DNA from: Varanus komodoensis | Lineage: Eukaryota; Chordata; Lepidosauria; Squamata; Varanidae | DNA: 64,000 nt | Assembly: GCF_004798865.1 (NCBI RefSeq) | Contig: NW_025336347.1 | Coordinates: 17,820,289 to 17,884,288 of the forward strand | Reading direction: 5' to 3' | Shown here: one piece after another, positions 47,745 through 60,231 of the stretch | Layout of the letters: the number at the start of each line of letters is the position of its first letter | Position numbering within the stretch: position 1 is the stretch's first letter | Program-made: the position numbers and the translations under genes | Notes under the pieces: model-generated | Database searches by the model: none | Told to the model about the DNA's origin: nothing | The model's input: the letters and a program-made list of their open reading frames with translations, nothing else

Positions 47745-48562
47745 AGACGAGACTGTAAGCCTGAAGCAAACTTTATTTTAGTGTACTAAGAAGAAAGTGG
47801 AGACAACAAAGGGGATAAATCTCCAAAGCAGTGTCTCATTTACAGCACCCTAAACAAGCATTATATCCCTACGTAAGCAATCAGATCACCCAATACAGAT
47901 TCAATTCATCAATACACTCCCCGCAGCCCCGCTGCTTAATTCAAAGAGTTCTTTCTACTTCAAGGTCCAGCCATTCCTCAAGTCCGTTCCTTAACTCCTG
48001 GTAATACACATCAGCCTGGTGCAGTCTTAATCCCTAGTTCAGTGGTGGCAAACCTATGGCACACGTGCTGCAGCGGGCATGCAGAACCCTCTCCGTTGGC
48101 ACGCGAGCCAAGTCGCCCCAGCATCGCCCCAGCAGCTGAGCGTCGGATAACAGCGCACACAGGGGCCATGTGCTTGCTTGGAAAGGAGTAGCGGCGCCAG
48201 GCGACAACGTCATAAGCTGCGACTCATTAGCCGCGACTCATCCGAGCTTTCGCATGGCCAGTCAGTGCGCTGCCAAGGATATATATATATTTGTTTGGAC
48301 TGGCTATGAGTTGTATTTTCTAAACCAAAACCTCAGTATTCGGGTTTTATTGCAGTGTTGGCACTTTGCGATAAATAAGTGGGTTTTGGGTTGCAGTTTG
48401 GGCACTTGATCTCTAAAAGGTTCGCCATCACTGCCCTAGTCTAACACTGCATTTTACTACTTTTATGATAGTTCTAACTAGAACCTACTTCCCCTCAGAT
48501 TATTAAGTCGGGGTCTTGCTAGCTCGTTAGCTGCAGGTTACACAAAGTTCATTTTGCTCTCA
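47745..48562 (-). mobile_element. Possible old retroviral LTR carrying a hAT insertion
   Basis: On the minus strand a purine-rich tract (GGGTGGGAGGGGGGAGTA) is followed from about 48562 by a stretch starting TGAGAGC and running to an AATAAA signal (about 47782-47777) and a short U5-like end. The layout is that of an LTR. A hAT element (48040-48433) splits it. No internal retroviral genes adjoin it, so it would be a solitary, degraded fossil. The ends and family are uncertain. Confidence 0.35.
48040..48433. mobile_element. Non-autonomous hAT element with 8-bp target duplication
   Basis: The left end CAGTGGTGGCAAACCT and the right end AGGTTCGCCATCACTG are inverted repeats with two mismatches in 16. 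The flanks are CCCTAGTT (48032-48039) and CCCTAGTC (48434-48441), a 7/8 duplication. The 394-base body has TATGGCACACG near the left and TTGGCACTTTGCGATAAA near the right, as in the common CAGTGATGGCGAACC hAT families. No transposase. Confidence 0.88.
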
Positions 48563-48689
48563 TACTCCCCCCTCCCACCCGGACAGGAAGTTCAATATGG
48601 CTACCGCACTTAAACTATGGCTGCCGTATGGGCAAGAGAACGTGTGCGCGCGTGCGGACGTGTGGTGTCAATTTCTGCAACAAACACAT

Positions 48690-49090
48690 ACAGCAAAAAA
48701 TGGCCATGGGAAAAAACAGCTGGAATGGCGAATCCCCTCAAACCGGGGTAGCCAAGTAAATCTTTAAAGACCTCAGCATCAAGGGCTGTCTTTGCCAGAT
48801 GGGCTGCCATGGAGGAAGGCCTTCCCCCTCTGCTCTTCCCCCAGAATTGCCAATTGGAGGAAAGACCAGAAGAGAGTAAGCGTACTGTCTGAGTAGACTG
48901 GGGCTGGGAGAAGCTCTCTGGCAGGTCTTGCAGACCCCAGCTGTGTAAGGCTTTATACGTTAAAATCAGCACCTTAAACTGGGCCTGGAAGCATACAGGC
49001 AGCCAATGCAAGGGGGCCACAACTGGTCTTAGGCATTCAGTCTGGGCCTGGTCCCTCCTGAAGGGCCCATTTGGAAGTGAGCCCACCTCT
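48690..49090 (-). mobile_element. CR1/L2-like LINE 3' coding remnant
   Basis: Minus strand: APLHWLPVCFQAQFKVLILT (about 49025-48965) and YKALHSWGLQDLPE match LHWLPVESRAQFKVLVIKP of the 11460 copy. The terminal (AAAT)n is not seen. Confidence 0.7.
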
Positions 49091-49345
49091 GTTCTATGTG
49101 CCTCTTGTCCAGCTGGCTGGCCCTCCTCTCCCGAATCCACACGACGGGTCAAGAGCTGCTCCGGGGTTGTCCGACTGAGAGCGCCTCTCCCTTGCTTCCA
49201 CCCAGCACCTGCACCTCTTGGCTATTCTCAGCCTGTCTGAGCGCCTGGGGAGAGTGGCCTGGAGATGAGCGTTGCCCGATGTTCCCACGATCCCGCTGCC
49301 TCCTGCCCTTCATCCTCCAACTCAGGGTCCAGCTCCACAAGACCC
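49075..49345 (-). repeat. Unclassified repeat, copy 1 (related to 63010-63300)
   Basis: Plus-strand CCAGCTGGCTGGCCCTCCTC and GGTCAAGAGCTGC parallel CCAGCTGGCCAGCCCTTGTC and GATCAAGAGTTGC at about 63051-63103. On the minus strand both copies encode an acidic stretch followed by SRPxSPG. It may be a coding part of some retroelement; I do not recognise the family. Confidence 0.45.
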
Positions 49346-49659
49346 AGGAGCATGTGCTGAGAACAGCCTCTTTTGTTTGCTCATTTTATGCTGCAAATGC
49401 TTAGTCAACACGACTGGGGTGCTGGGGAAACCTGGAGAGCATCTGTGTGTGTGCCTGTAATATATACAGGCCGTAATGAAAGGTGCAACCACAAGCAGCG
49501 CCACAATCCCAAATTTTTAAAAAGATGAAATGTTCACTGATGGCAAGTTGCATAAAATGTCCTGCTACCATTGAAAAAATCATATGATTGCCTACATATT
49601 ATACAGTGGCATAAACATAGTGAGGAACAGCTCAAGTTAAATGACTAGCAGGTCCTACT

Positions 49660-49830
49660 AGTTTAAATATGCCCGCATAGTCATACAATTTGTGCTAATT
49701 ATAGCACGATATTTTATTTGTTATTATACATATATTGCTGTAATTATTGCACTGTTTTATTAATTTATGTTAGCCACCCTGTAACTACGATTCACAGTGT
49801 TTGGGAGAACAAAGGGTTCTTATATGTGAT
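49660..49830 (+). mobile_element. LINE 3'-end remnant
   Basis: AT-rich sequence followed by TTAATTTATGTTAGCCACCC and ACAGTGTTTGGGAG resembles the GTAAGCCGCCCTGAG-type LINE 3' end, without a tail. Confidence 0.4.
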
Positions 49831-50561
49831 GGTGATGGTGTGAATGCTGAACTTGAAGGATGCAATTCACGGAATGGGAATTCTGGGACCTTTTTCTGCC
49901 TAAACACGCATTGGATTGTGTCCTGAGCCAGAAACTTACCCAAGTTCAGTTCTCAGGTCAGCCTTGACAGTCACGGAATGACTTTTGGCCAGTCACCTGC
50001 TCTCACTGGATTGTCGGAAGACAGAAGGGGAAGGTAGCTCCATCCGGCCCTCTCCAGACCCTGGATGGAAGAGCACGGCTGACCGAAGGGATGCTGTGGG
50101 AAGGAGGCTGGTGAGCAGTCCTCTTCTGCCAGCTCAGCTGATCCAGTTTAGAGCACTCTGGAGCTATGCAAGCCCCCTTGGGTTCCTCACAAGAAGAAAA
50201 AAAGGCGTTACATACATAATCCTATAGGGGTTGGCAAGATGCAAAAATGCTTTCTAAAACGCTTGGTCATTTGCTTGAACAGAACTGGCAGAAGCATCCA
50301 AGCACTGGAAGCATCCTTCCAGCCTCCCTAAATGCCACTTGGAGCATCTGGAGACTCTGCCGAATGGGATGAGCTCTGGCCTGTGCAGGGAGACTTTAGC
50401 ATGCCAGAATTTCCCACCTTGCCATTGGTCAGTGGGAGAGCAGGAGGTGGAGTGTGAGGACTGCAGGGAGAGAATGAGAGGATGTTCACAGGGGCCATGG
50501 GAAGAAGTCTGGGAGCTTACAGGAGTGATGCAGGGACTGGGTCTCCTGGCATCCCTCCTTA

Positions 50562-51060
50562 GTGGTACAACAGGGATTGGCTGATTGGTTCAACTCAGGT
50601 TGGCTTAGACTGAGCCTAGGCATTTCCCAGCTTTTTTGCTGGGTGAGCATGTGTACCCGCCCATGCCTTGAGGACATCCCCAAAGGGCCAGGCCCCCCAT
50701 CAAAGGAGGCCAGGCAGGCATGCACTAAAGAGAGGGTCTTTTCAGTGGTGGCACCCTGGTTGTGGAATTTCCTCCCAAAAAGGCCTGCCTGGTACCTGCA
50801 TTGTGGTCTTTCCAAAGCAGGGCACAGACCTTTTCAGTTTTCCCAGGCTTTTTAGTCTTTAAAAAAGTGTTAGTGTGTTTTAAGATCCTTGTGCTGCTGC
50901 TGGCCTGTACTGTTCTTTTCTTACTCTAATTTTATTCCATTTAAAACTCTTTTTATGCTTTCTTTCTTAAGTTATTGCACTTTATGCTTTTAAGATTTGT
51001 TTTAACTGCCCAGAGAAGAATAGCTGTTGAGTGGCATAGCAATGTATTAAACAAATAAAT
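50562..51060 (+). mobile_element. CR1/L2-like LINE 3' end with AAAT tail
   Basis: RVFSVVAPWLWNFLPKRPAWYLH-like coding (about 50735-50800; family AFSAVVPQWWNLLPKEVH), then TTTTTAGTC, GAGTGGCATAGCAATG and a tail ending AACAAATAAATAAG near 51060. It is the same group as the 11460-14881 LINE. Confidence 0.7.
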
Positions 51061-52719
51061 AAGCTCAGTTTAATCTGTCCCAATTTGACTTCAGCTTGGC
51101 AGAAAATCGCCCATGATGAAACTCAACTGATAAACCTCCTAGGACAGTAAGAAACCAAACAGCTGTTAAGAAGAGTAAGCTGAGCAGTGGTTTTCGCCAC
51201 GTCCTTGGGAAGAATCCAGGGAATAGAGCCAATCTCCAGTGGCTAGGCCAGTGCACAAATTACCATTTCCAGTAACAGAGGTTTCCTGAATGCGGCTCCA
51301 CAGAAGATGGAATGCCCTATCATTTCTGGGCATCTGGAGGGTCCCTCCCCAAAGGGACCCTTCCCCTTTAGCCCAGCCTTTGGGAAGACAGCTCCTTGGA
51401 AAAACCCTGTGGCTTTTGTTACGGGGCTGTACAATGTGCCAAAACAATGGAAGAAGTGCAGAATGATGGGGAAAGCCGAGGTTCTTGTAGATTTGCTGAA
51501 GTATCTCTTTGAAAACTACCTAAGACATTTTTGTTGAAGGGAGGTACACAAATCTATGAAGCAAACAGTTAGTTAGCTGGTGAGGAGAAGCTGAATGAAG
51601 CACTGAAGGGAGAAGAGGAGCAAAACTACGAGAGTAACGGTGCCATCCTGTGCCGGCCAGAGCGTGCGGCGATCTTTTGTAGATCTTTTTTTCTCTCTCA
51701 ACATGCGAAGGATTGTGCCCTCAAGAAAAGAGATGGGAAGCTGGGTCCTGAGCACCATTTTTGGTAGAAAGGTGGGACATAAACCATAAATAAATAAATG
51801 CAGGAGAAAGGAAAAAGAGTAGAATTGGATGAATCTTTGCTTTCTTATCATTTTGCCTGTCTTACGTTAATACCGTCCCATTCCTTCACCGGTTTGCAAC
51901 TTTTAAAAAAGGCTGCACAGATGTTTGCATGCATGTATTATCCATTTATTATAAGTTATATACATTTCTTAGATTATATGCACTTTGTTACATAGATTTT
52001 TTTCACAAGCAACTTTCACCTCTACCAAGCATTTTCATGCATGATTTTCATTAATACATGCCTTTTTGTGTGCAATTCTCTCAAAAAGCATTTTGGATGC
52101 ATTTTTAATTGGCAAACTGCATCATAACACTCAGAGAAGTGCAATTACCAAAGGACAGCTACATTTTGTTTCATGTCTTGGTTTGGGAAACACAAATTAA
52201 GTCAATTCATATTACAATGCAAACCAAACACGTTGCTACTGCAGAACAAAAAAAATGATATTCTGCAAATATTTTTCAGGGGCTGAGACTGCCAATTCAA
52301 ACAAAGAACAGGCAACTGACACCACTGTCACATACAGAAAAACAATTTGGAAGGGTTTGGTTCATGTGTCCTTTGGTTGATCCAATGCTGTAATTTTTAA
52401 TTAATTAGTGTCTTGTCTGATGGTGATCTGTAACACCCAGCAGACTATCTGATTGCCTGCCAGCCTGTCCCCACCTGTAATTAAGGCCTCCATGTACATT
52501 AAAGCAGAACAGGTATCCCCGGCTGGTTAAGGCCCCATGGGCAATGCAGTGGGGTGCCCAGCAGTCCGGCTTTGCTGTCGGGCCATTGTGAGGTGAAGGA
52601 GGAGACCTGTACGTCTGCTGAGAGTACAGCAAAGGCAGCCTCATACAGAGTGCCTAGACAGAGTTTTTCAGCTTAGAAAGAACATACAAGCTTCCTACAG
52701 AACAGCTTTGCCAAAGCTA

Positions 52720-52838
52720 ATACCCTTCTCAATTTGCTCAACTGCAAGTTCCATCATCCCCTGCAAGCTGACTGGGGATGATGGGAGTTTAGTCCAACAC
52801 ATCAGGAGGGCACCAGCTTGGGGTTGCGAATTTTGGCA
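52720..52838. repeat. Copy of dispersed palindromic hAT-like MITE
   Basis: AACTGCAAGTTCCATCATCCC on the left and GGGGATGATGGGAGTTTAGT on the right are mutual inverted repeats, flanked by ATCAGGAGGGCACCAGCTTGG. One of the clearest of about ten copies in the window. Confidence 0.65.
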
Positions 52839-55800
52839 GCAACAGCACCTTTGTTCAAGGCTGACAGGTGGCCGGCCAGGAAAGCCACAAGGAAGAACTC
52901 AGAAACCAGGGCCTCGCTGGGCCATCAGCCCCGCCAGAATGACGAGGGCCGTTCTGTAGATTAACGTAAAGCATTGAGTGGACTTGCCAACAAAGATGTG
53001 GCTGCACGGATCTGAAGGGGACGGCAGAGAATGATGCACGCCATTCAACCCGCCAAGGCAAACCATCTCATTGCATACGCTGCTCTAGGGACAGGCACTC
53101 TGATGCTCTCCAGAAGTTACGAATGAGAAGCATGGTTGGGGATTATGGATGTTGCAGTCCAGCATGTCTGCCAGACACCAACAATTTCTCTGAGTTTGCT
53201 GGTGCTGGATCACTTGACATTGGTGGCCACGCCTCACCCTTTGGAGACCCTCCCTAGGCCAAGCAGTGAGAATTCCAGGGGTCTGGCGCTTACCTGGGTT
53301 CCTTTGGAAGGACATCAGTGTGGGGTGATAGAAAACCCATCCGCCAAATAGATGATTGCATTATACGCTCCCACCCACTGCCTGATTCAACCTCTTCTGG
53401 TTGTGCGCATTGTCATTTTTAAGTGCTACAGTGCAAAACCTTGTGGGAATGATGACTGATGGGCCCAAGTTTCTCTCTGTGGGGCAGGCTTTTCTTGAGG
53501 GGAGGCATGGGACCCCGGCACATGGACATGAGGGTTCAAGGAGCAGTAAGGTCCCGAGGCACCTGAGCTCTCCCCGTCCTTCTCTCCGCCACGTTTTCAT
53601 GACTTCCACAGCATTCAAGGAAGAGACAAGGTAGACTTGCTGGGAGGCCCCATGAGTGGAAGATGACGCTTCGGCGAGGGAAGGGATTCGGCCGTCTTCC
53701 CAAGCCCTGCCCTCAGCTGTTGAGGCCTTGCATCATGGTCACCATCCCTTCTGTGGTTTGAAGAGGTGCCCTGCCCTAGTGGAAGAGCTCCTGGCCACCC
53801 ATGAAGCAACGGGCTGGCAAGCTCCCTGCATCCTTGGTGAAGATGTCCGTGGAGTCATCTGCTGGTGTGGAGTCTTGCTGCTCAGGAAGAAGAGCTGCTT
53901 TTCAAAACTGTGTGCCTAAATGGAAAGCCTTTGAGAAACATGCAAGCAATTCTCCAGGCAACCCCATAATGACATTCCGAGACAGAAAACTGTTGGATTG
54001 GCATCCCCACTTTTCAGTCCCCTTTCTCAGCTGGTAAGAGAGGCAAACAGCAAGGAGAGACATGCCCTGAAATAGGCCACGTCTAAAACAGAGATTCTGC
54101 TGAGATACTTAAAATGAAAACAGGGGCATGGTAGGGCTTGTGCTCTCACGATGTATTGGGAAGGGTACGTCCAAAGGCTTACAAATGGCTACTGGACAAA
54201 GGTCCACCTTTGGACAAAGGCGCCCCCATCCCAATATAGAGCCACATGGAGGGAGGGTCTATTTCCTACCAGGGTCACCCGACTGAGACTGTGACTGGGT
54301 TCACACGATCACCAGGGCTTATTCAGGTCATGGTGGGTTGTGGCATGCGACAGGCTACTTCTGAATGCTCAAGCCATGGTCAAGTTTGTTGTTAGTGACA
54401 GCCCACACCCACCGGGTTGGGACAGCACCATGGCGGGCTGCTTGACAGGGTGAACGAGCCCCATGTGCCTCCTCCTGCCCTCCTCAGCATTTGTCGTCCA
54501 GCAGAGTCTGTGCTTGGGGCGGGCTCTGCTGGAAAGGCAGCTTGTTTACCCCCAGAGACCCCTGGCGGAGGCTGCCTCCTTTTCCCCTCCCGGCCCTGCT
54601 CTTTCCCCGGCTCCTGGCCTTTGGCTCGTCGCCTGTGGCAACGTTGGGAAGGCAGGCCGGGCAACAGGAGCACTGCTGGTGGGCAGGCGCCGGGCGTCCT
54701 CTGCTTCCTGAGCCTCGTTCGCCTGCTTTAGCAGACACTCTGTGGCCTGGAGAGCTGGTCACGTCGCCAGCACTGAGCCCCCTCCATCACAGCAACCAGG
54801 AGCCGCGGCAGAGGCAGACGGCCTGGCCAGCACGGGAGTCTGGGGGAGTCCTCGCTTTTATGTTAGACCTGCCGCTTCCTTTGGCAAGTCGAGACGGCAA
54901 GCAAGCGAGTCTCCCTGCCAGAAGCTCCGCCGTGGCAGCACTTAATGAGCATCTTCCGCTGTATTAATGGCTTGTCCGAGCTGATCCGGTGCCTGAGCTT
55001 GAGCTGACTGAGAGTTGACAATCCGCTCGTGTGTCCACGGAAATGTTTGCCAGCCGAGGTTGCTCAAAGTGTGAAGAGGTTTTGTAACGGCAGGACTAGA
55101 ATTTATATAGTGGAGCGCCGTGATCTTTCCACTTCTGTCAGATTCATGGCAAACTACTTGGATTACCCAAACCTGTGACTGCTGCTTAATGGAAAGCAGA
55201 AGCACCTGGTCACTTTGGCATGGGAGAAATGGCGTCCAGGGAAGTGCTGAACCCCCGGTCCCACCAGGGCCAGCACCAGGTTAATGAGGATCCTTGGGCA
55301 AGGCAGCCTCTGTGGGCCCCCCTCTCTCTGGGAGTTGGCCCCTCCCGTGCCCTTTTCACCGCTCTTCCTCCTTGCCTGCTGGACAGTGGGAGCAGAGGCC
55401 TCTCCCACTCTTCCTCCGCCATTGACCAGGCCGCAGTGAGAGGCAGGGGTGCAAGCAGGTTGCAGTGGGAAGAGGAGAAACCCGGAGTCCCTGAGTTCTT
55501 CCCTGTAGATCGGGGGATTTCTCGGCCCAAGAGCCAGACAGGTTCCAGGGGAGCAAGTTGGGGGCTGCAACCCGAAAGGAGCACGTGAGCCACTGCCGCC
55601 ACATGGGCGCCCAGTGTGATTGCCCAGACCCCGTTCACGTGCCCACCTGTGCTTGTGCACACGCACCAGCTCGGGCACAGGTCACTCGCACACACCGTGA
55701 AGGCCGGGGGGGGGGGGGGGCGCCTGTTCCTTCCCAGCAGGGGGAGACAGCTGGGCGGTGTTGAGACGGGCCCTGCAAGCAGAAGGACTTTGGCAGGGGG

Positions 55801-55854
55801 AATCAGCAGCTGCAGGGAGAGATAAATACCCCATCCCAGCTTTCCAGTTCTGTT

Positions 55855-56330
55855 CATCTCACGGACTACATTTCTGTGCTGCCCCACAGCCAGTACTCTC
55901 TGGGTGGCTTACAAACATTAAAATAATTAAACACCATGACATAAATATAAAATAATTTACATACAAACTCATGAACAAACACATGAACTTGTATAAACTG
56001 TTTTATCATCCAACAATAAGAAATGCCAGGACCCCATCAAAAACCTCTTCATACGCTGCCCAGTTCCAAAGAACAAAGTCTAAATGTTGCATCAAAAAGA
56101 TAATAATGTCACCTTTCACATTGACAGTCACCAAACTAACTTATTTTATGAGAAGCCATTACAGATCACAACCAGACTTACTTATTGGGAGAGTGACTTT
56201 GTTTAAGAATTTTTGGAATAATGTGTTTTACAACCAGAAACAACCATTTTTGTCTACCTACCTACTCATGGACCATCTCCTTTTTCTATCTTTAGTATAT
56301 TTTTCTAATTTCAATTTAATTAAATAAATC
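55855..56330 (-). mobile_element. LINE 3' end, antisense
   Basis: TCTGTGCTGCCCCACAGCC, then CTCTCTGGGTGGCTTACAAA and a long AT-rich run with ATTAAAATAATTAAACACC are the reverse complement of the common LINE 3' end and its upstream AT-rich tail. Confidence 0.6.
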
Positions 56331-58109
56331 TATGTATATTTTTATTCTTTATATTTCTCTTAGTCTTTATTTAATAAATATTGTTTGAAAAGCAACCGAC
56401 CCGTGCTGAAGCAGACCTCTGCTCCATCTTATGATATTGTCATGATATTTATTGATGTGGCTCCAGCAATTTAGATGTCCAACAGCACTAAGACCTGCGC
56501 ATTTCTCCAGTGCTGCAGAAGCTCCTTCCCTCTGATACTGCTTCCAGATTGGCTTTCATAGCTCCATTGCCCTGCCTGATTCATGGAATTTAGGGAAGTC
56601 CGGGAGGTCACCATCTTCCATTTGCAGCCCCACCCCGAGTTTCCCTACTGCTCATTTTTCCGTACTTCAGAAAATCCGTTAAGAAAAAAGGACAGAACGT
56701 GGTCACAAAAGGCAGTGGAGGGGCTCTCCGTGTGGAAGCGCCCCCACTGGAAATAGCACTGCTACCAATCCAGTAGTATCAGCCTGATACCTGCAGAAAC
56801 ATAAGAGGGCGAAAGGGCAGGGAGAAGGGAAATCGCTGGGCAGGGAAATCACTGCTCTTCCTCTTGGCCGCAGACTCACTAGTCCTCTTTCTCTAGCATT
56901 GTTTTGCCCTGGCAGAAGATCACGGGTGCGAGTTCTGTAACAGCAGTGGAGCCACCAACTGATTCCAACCTCCCTTCTGGCTTCAGGCAGCGGGATGAGG
57001 CGCACTCGTGGCACGGGCGGAGTGCTGCTGACCCACAGGCGCTTGCTGGAACATACGTTCCATTTTCCTGGACCCAGCTGAGATAACCAGCCATGGCAAA
57101 CTGCACGTCGTGGGTTCTGTTCATGGGCTTTTGTGCTTCACAGTCGGGCTCGGACATCATGGACAATAACCCATAGCACAGTGAGAACCCACACTCGCCC
57201 TTAAGTGAGGGCTTTCTGCTATCTGAACCAAGTCATTCTCTCTGCTCTCTGAAATGCATTTCACACCAAGCCCCTGGGACTCTTTTGGGCTTTCTGGAAA
57301 ACTCTTCTTCTGAGAGATGCCATTTTCCCTGGGCTGGAGCTGAGGTGGCCCTGAGGGACTAGCATCAGTTTGTTCTTTGGGATTTGCTGGTGGGGAGTGG
57401 CCAGAGGCAGCAGAGTCATCAGCCTGGTGCCTTCTGCCCACGGGACGGAGCCACCACTGGCCACCCCAGTGAAATGGGGATAGGCATCTAATTACAGCTG
57501 GAATTACTGCCGCCAAGACACACAGCGAGAAGCCTGGAGGTTGCATGGATGTAGTAGTCATAGGCCCTTAGCATTGCGTCATAGGACCTCTGGTGGTTTC
57601 ACAGCGGCAGTGGGAGGCCAGTGAGTATTAACCAGGCTCCAGAATGCGGCTTGCATGGCCGAGAGCCTCCAGATGTGGGAGGCAGGCTTGGCAGACACAA
57701 CACCTCCACTGGACCGGAGGGTTTTAAAGGACTCCTCCGCCCGGCTTCAAGAGGGAGATCCCAGCAACGGCAGCAGCAAGGGGGAGCGAGAGCGAGGACT
57801 TCTTCAGAACATCTCCTACCAGGTAAGACTCATCAGAAGTCAGTGGATTTTCCAGAGAGGCTGTATGTTGGTGCGGGTGCCTTTCTGGCTGCAGCGCTAG
57901 ACAGACTTCCCCGGATTAAATCCCCTTGTGCCAAATGGGACTTTATTTCTGAGCAGAAGGTTCTGCTGCAAGCGACTCCGCAAGGTGAGTGGAGACCGGC
58001 AAGCTGAGCAAGACGTGGTGGCCGTTCAGTCTACCGCGTCAGGCACAGTGCTTGCCTCTGCACAGCACAGGATGGAAACACGAGGGCTTGTTACACCTGC
58101 AGGTTAACC

Positions 58110-58285
58110 GAGCCAGGTGGCACTGTGGTGAGAGAGCCATTGAGCTCACTGGGGGACTTCGGGCCAGCCCAGCCTACCTTGTGGGGTTGTTGTGGTGAGG
58201 ACGAGACCATCTTGCGAGGAGGGCAGTCCTGTGAGCTGCCTTGAGTTCCTTGCAAGTGGAAAAAGGGGAGGGTACAAGTGTGATG
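58110..58285 (+). mobile_element. tRNA-derived SINE copy, internally deleted
   Basis: GGTGGCACTGTGGTGAGAG head, TTGAGCTCACTGGGGGACTTC, GCCTACCTTGTGGGGTTGTTG and GAGCTGCCTTGAGTTCC follow the family order, but the B-box part is missing. Confidence 0.6.
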
Positions 58286-58764
58286 TGATAATAATGCTGA
58301 TCGCTGGTGCTTCAATTCTTCTTAGGAGAGGAGCTGTTGCTTAGCTTTAGACCAGTGCAGGGTGACTGGGGTAAAAGTGCACAGTCCAATGCTGGGAAAA
58401 GCAGTTTCTTATGGGATGCAAATTCTGGTGACATACAGGGGCTTGCAGCTTTCCCCATTCTGGTGCCTTCTAGATGTGCTGACTACTGCTCCCACCATCT
58501 CTAATCATCATGACCCAACATTGCAACAGAGAAAGCTGCAAGATGCTGCCGTCAGCAGCAGCTAGCTGGAAAGCTCTCTTTTGCTCCTTCTTACATGCAT
58601 GACATCTAAGAACATTAAGCAGACTGATTGGCAGTTTTGCAAACCTTACCTGTTAATTTAGGCACAATGATGAGCAAAAATTGATCTCCAAATCAGACAG
58701 GAAGAGGATCCAGCTTAACAGAGGGGTTAGAAATGCATCCAGCTGATCCACATGGACATGACCC

Positions 58765-59152
58765 GGACTTCATGAGAGAACTGGGCGTGTTCAGCCTGGA
58801 GAAGAGAAGACTGAGGGGGGATGTGATATCCCTCTATAAGTACCCCAAAGGCTGTCACAAAGAGGAAGGTCAAGCTCTCTTCTCGCTGATGCCCGCTGAT
58901 ACAGAATAATCAATTCAAGCTGTGACAGCCCAGATTCAGGCTGAACATCAGGAAGAGCTTCCTCACAGTCAGAGCAGTACGGCAGTGGAACCAGCTGCCC
59001 AGAGAGGTGGTGGGCTCTCCCACACTGGAGACATTCGAAAAGAAACAGGAGAGCCAGCTGGGTGGGGTGGTGTAACGTGGTGTCCTGCACCAGCAGGGGG
59101 TTGCACCCGATGGCCTTCCCGGCCCCTTCCGACTCTGCTATTCTGTGATTCA
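58765..59152 (+). mobile_element. CR1 LINE 3' end
   Basis: GTGTTCAGCCTGGAGAAGAG, ATGTGATATCCCTCTATAAG, AACATCAGGAAGAGCTTCC, CAGAGAGGTGGTGGGCTC, GGTGTCCTGCACCAGCAG and TTCCGACTCTGCTATTCTG match the classic CR1 3' end in order. It is less diverged than the copy at 20145. Confidence 0.9.
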
Positions 59153-59689
59153 CCAAAGCCAGCTCTTTCTGTGAGGAGAATGCCTCAGCACCAGTTAAGC
59201 TGCAATCAGATGTTAAAACTAGAGTTCCGGCCAATTTTCTCTCACAGGGTAAGCCCCGTTCCTCCCGCCTCCTGGCAAGACACAAGCCCTATAGGTGGTT
59301 CCCAAGTTCAGCAGACAGGCTGGAAATACATAATATAAAAGCCAGATTGCACGCTAGTAGCAGTTCAAAGACTAATTCAGCTCACTCGTCTCACCATGAT
59401 TACTCGTATGTTTATTCTTTTCAATATGTGCCATCTTTTTGTTTAATTTTGAAAGTTTAATTCAAAGCAGCAGGGCTCCAGAGATGGGGGAGGGAGGGGG
59501 CAGATTCGTGACGTCGGAGACAGCAGCCAGTCTGGACTGTGTACTGCCTACTACCTTGGAAAGCACACAGAACTGGGTTACCCTTGGCATAGCCCTAGAG
59601 AGAATATTGGGTGAACAAAATACAGTGAGTATGTTTCTAGGTAAACCTGCATTCATATCCAACTTTGGTCTTGCCAGTGTTTTTAACTT

Positions 59690-59905
59690 ATTTATTTAGA
59701 ACATTTTTATCGCATCCTATACAAACCAAATTGTCTCAGTATGGCTTATAATATAAATAAACAATAAATATAAACGATCTACAACTATAATAACAAGATA
59801 AAATGCAACTGAGCATATTAATAAAACCAGATTAAAAATGTATTTAAACTTTAAAATGCTGAGTAAATAAAAAGTTTTTTTTCCAAACCCTTTTCAAGGA
59901 AACTT
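59690..59905 (-). mobile_element. LINE 3' end, antisense
   Basis: TTATTTATTTAGAAC, TTTATCGCATCCTATAC and CTCAGTATGGCTTATAATA, then an AT-rich run, are an inverted and diverged LINE 3' end. Confidence 0.55.
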
Positions 59906-59989
59906 TCCACATTAGCCCGCCTAGATGCCTTTAGAAAAAAACCTTGAAAACAGGCGATCTGGACAATTGACTGGAAATGGAGAGATCTG

Positions 59990-60231
59990 TGTGGTGTAGT
60001 GGCTAAGAGCTGGGACTGGGACTCAGACGATCTGGGTTCTAGTCCCCACTCAGCCATGGAGACAACTGGGTGACTTTGGGCCAGTCACAGACTCTCAGCC
60101 CAACCTACCTCACAGGGTTGTTGTGGTGGGGATAAGATGGAGGAGGAGAATGATGTAAGCTGCCTTGAGCCCTTTGTAGGAAAAAGGCAGGATATAAATC
60201 GATAAATAAATAAATAAATAAATAAATAATA
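59990..60231 (+). mobile_element. tRNA-derived SINE, best-preserved copy
   Basis: GTGTGGTGTAGTGGCTAAGAG (A box), GGGTTCTAGTCCCCACTCAG (B box), GGGTGACTTTGGGCCAGTCA, CCAACCTACCTCACAGGG, GTAAGCTGCCTTGAGCCC and AAAAAGGCAGGATATAAATC, ending in (AAAT)n at about 60202-60230. It serves as the reference for the other copies. Confidence 0.88.

Noticed and set aside
53656-54037. Overlapping plus-strand frames considered as a small gene
   Set aside because: No recognisable domain, Kozak context or exon structure.
54392-55887. Long Pro/Gly/Arg/Ser-rich frames on both strands
   Set aside because: Explained by GC-rich composition; no domain, and both strands are equally open.
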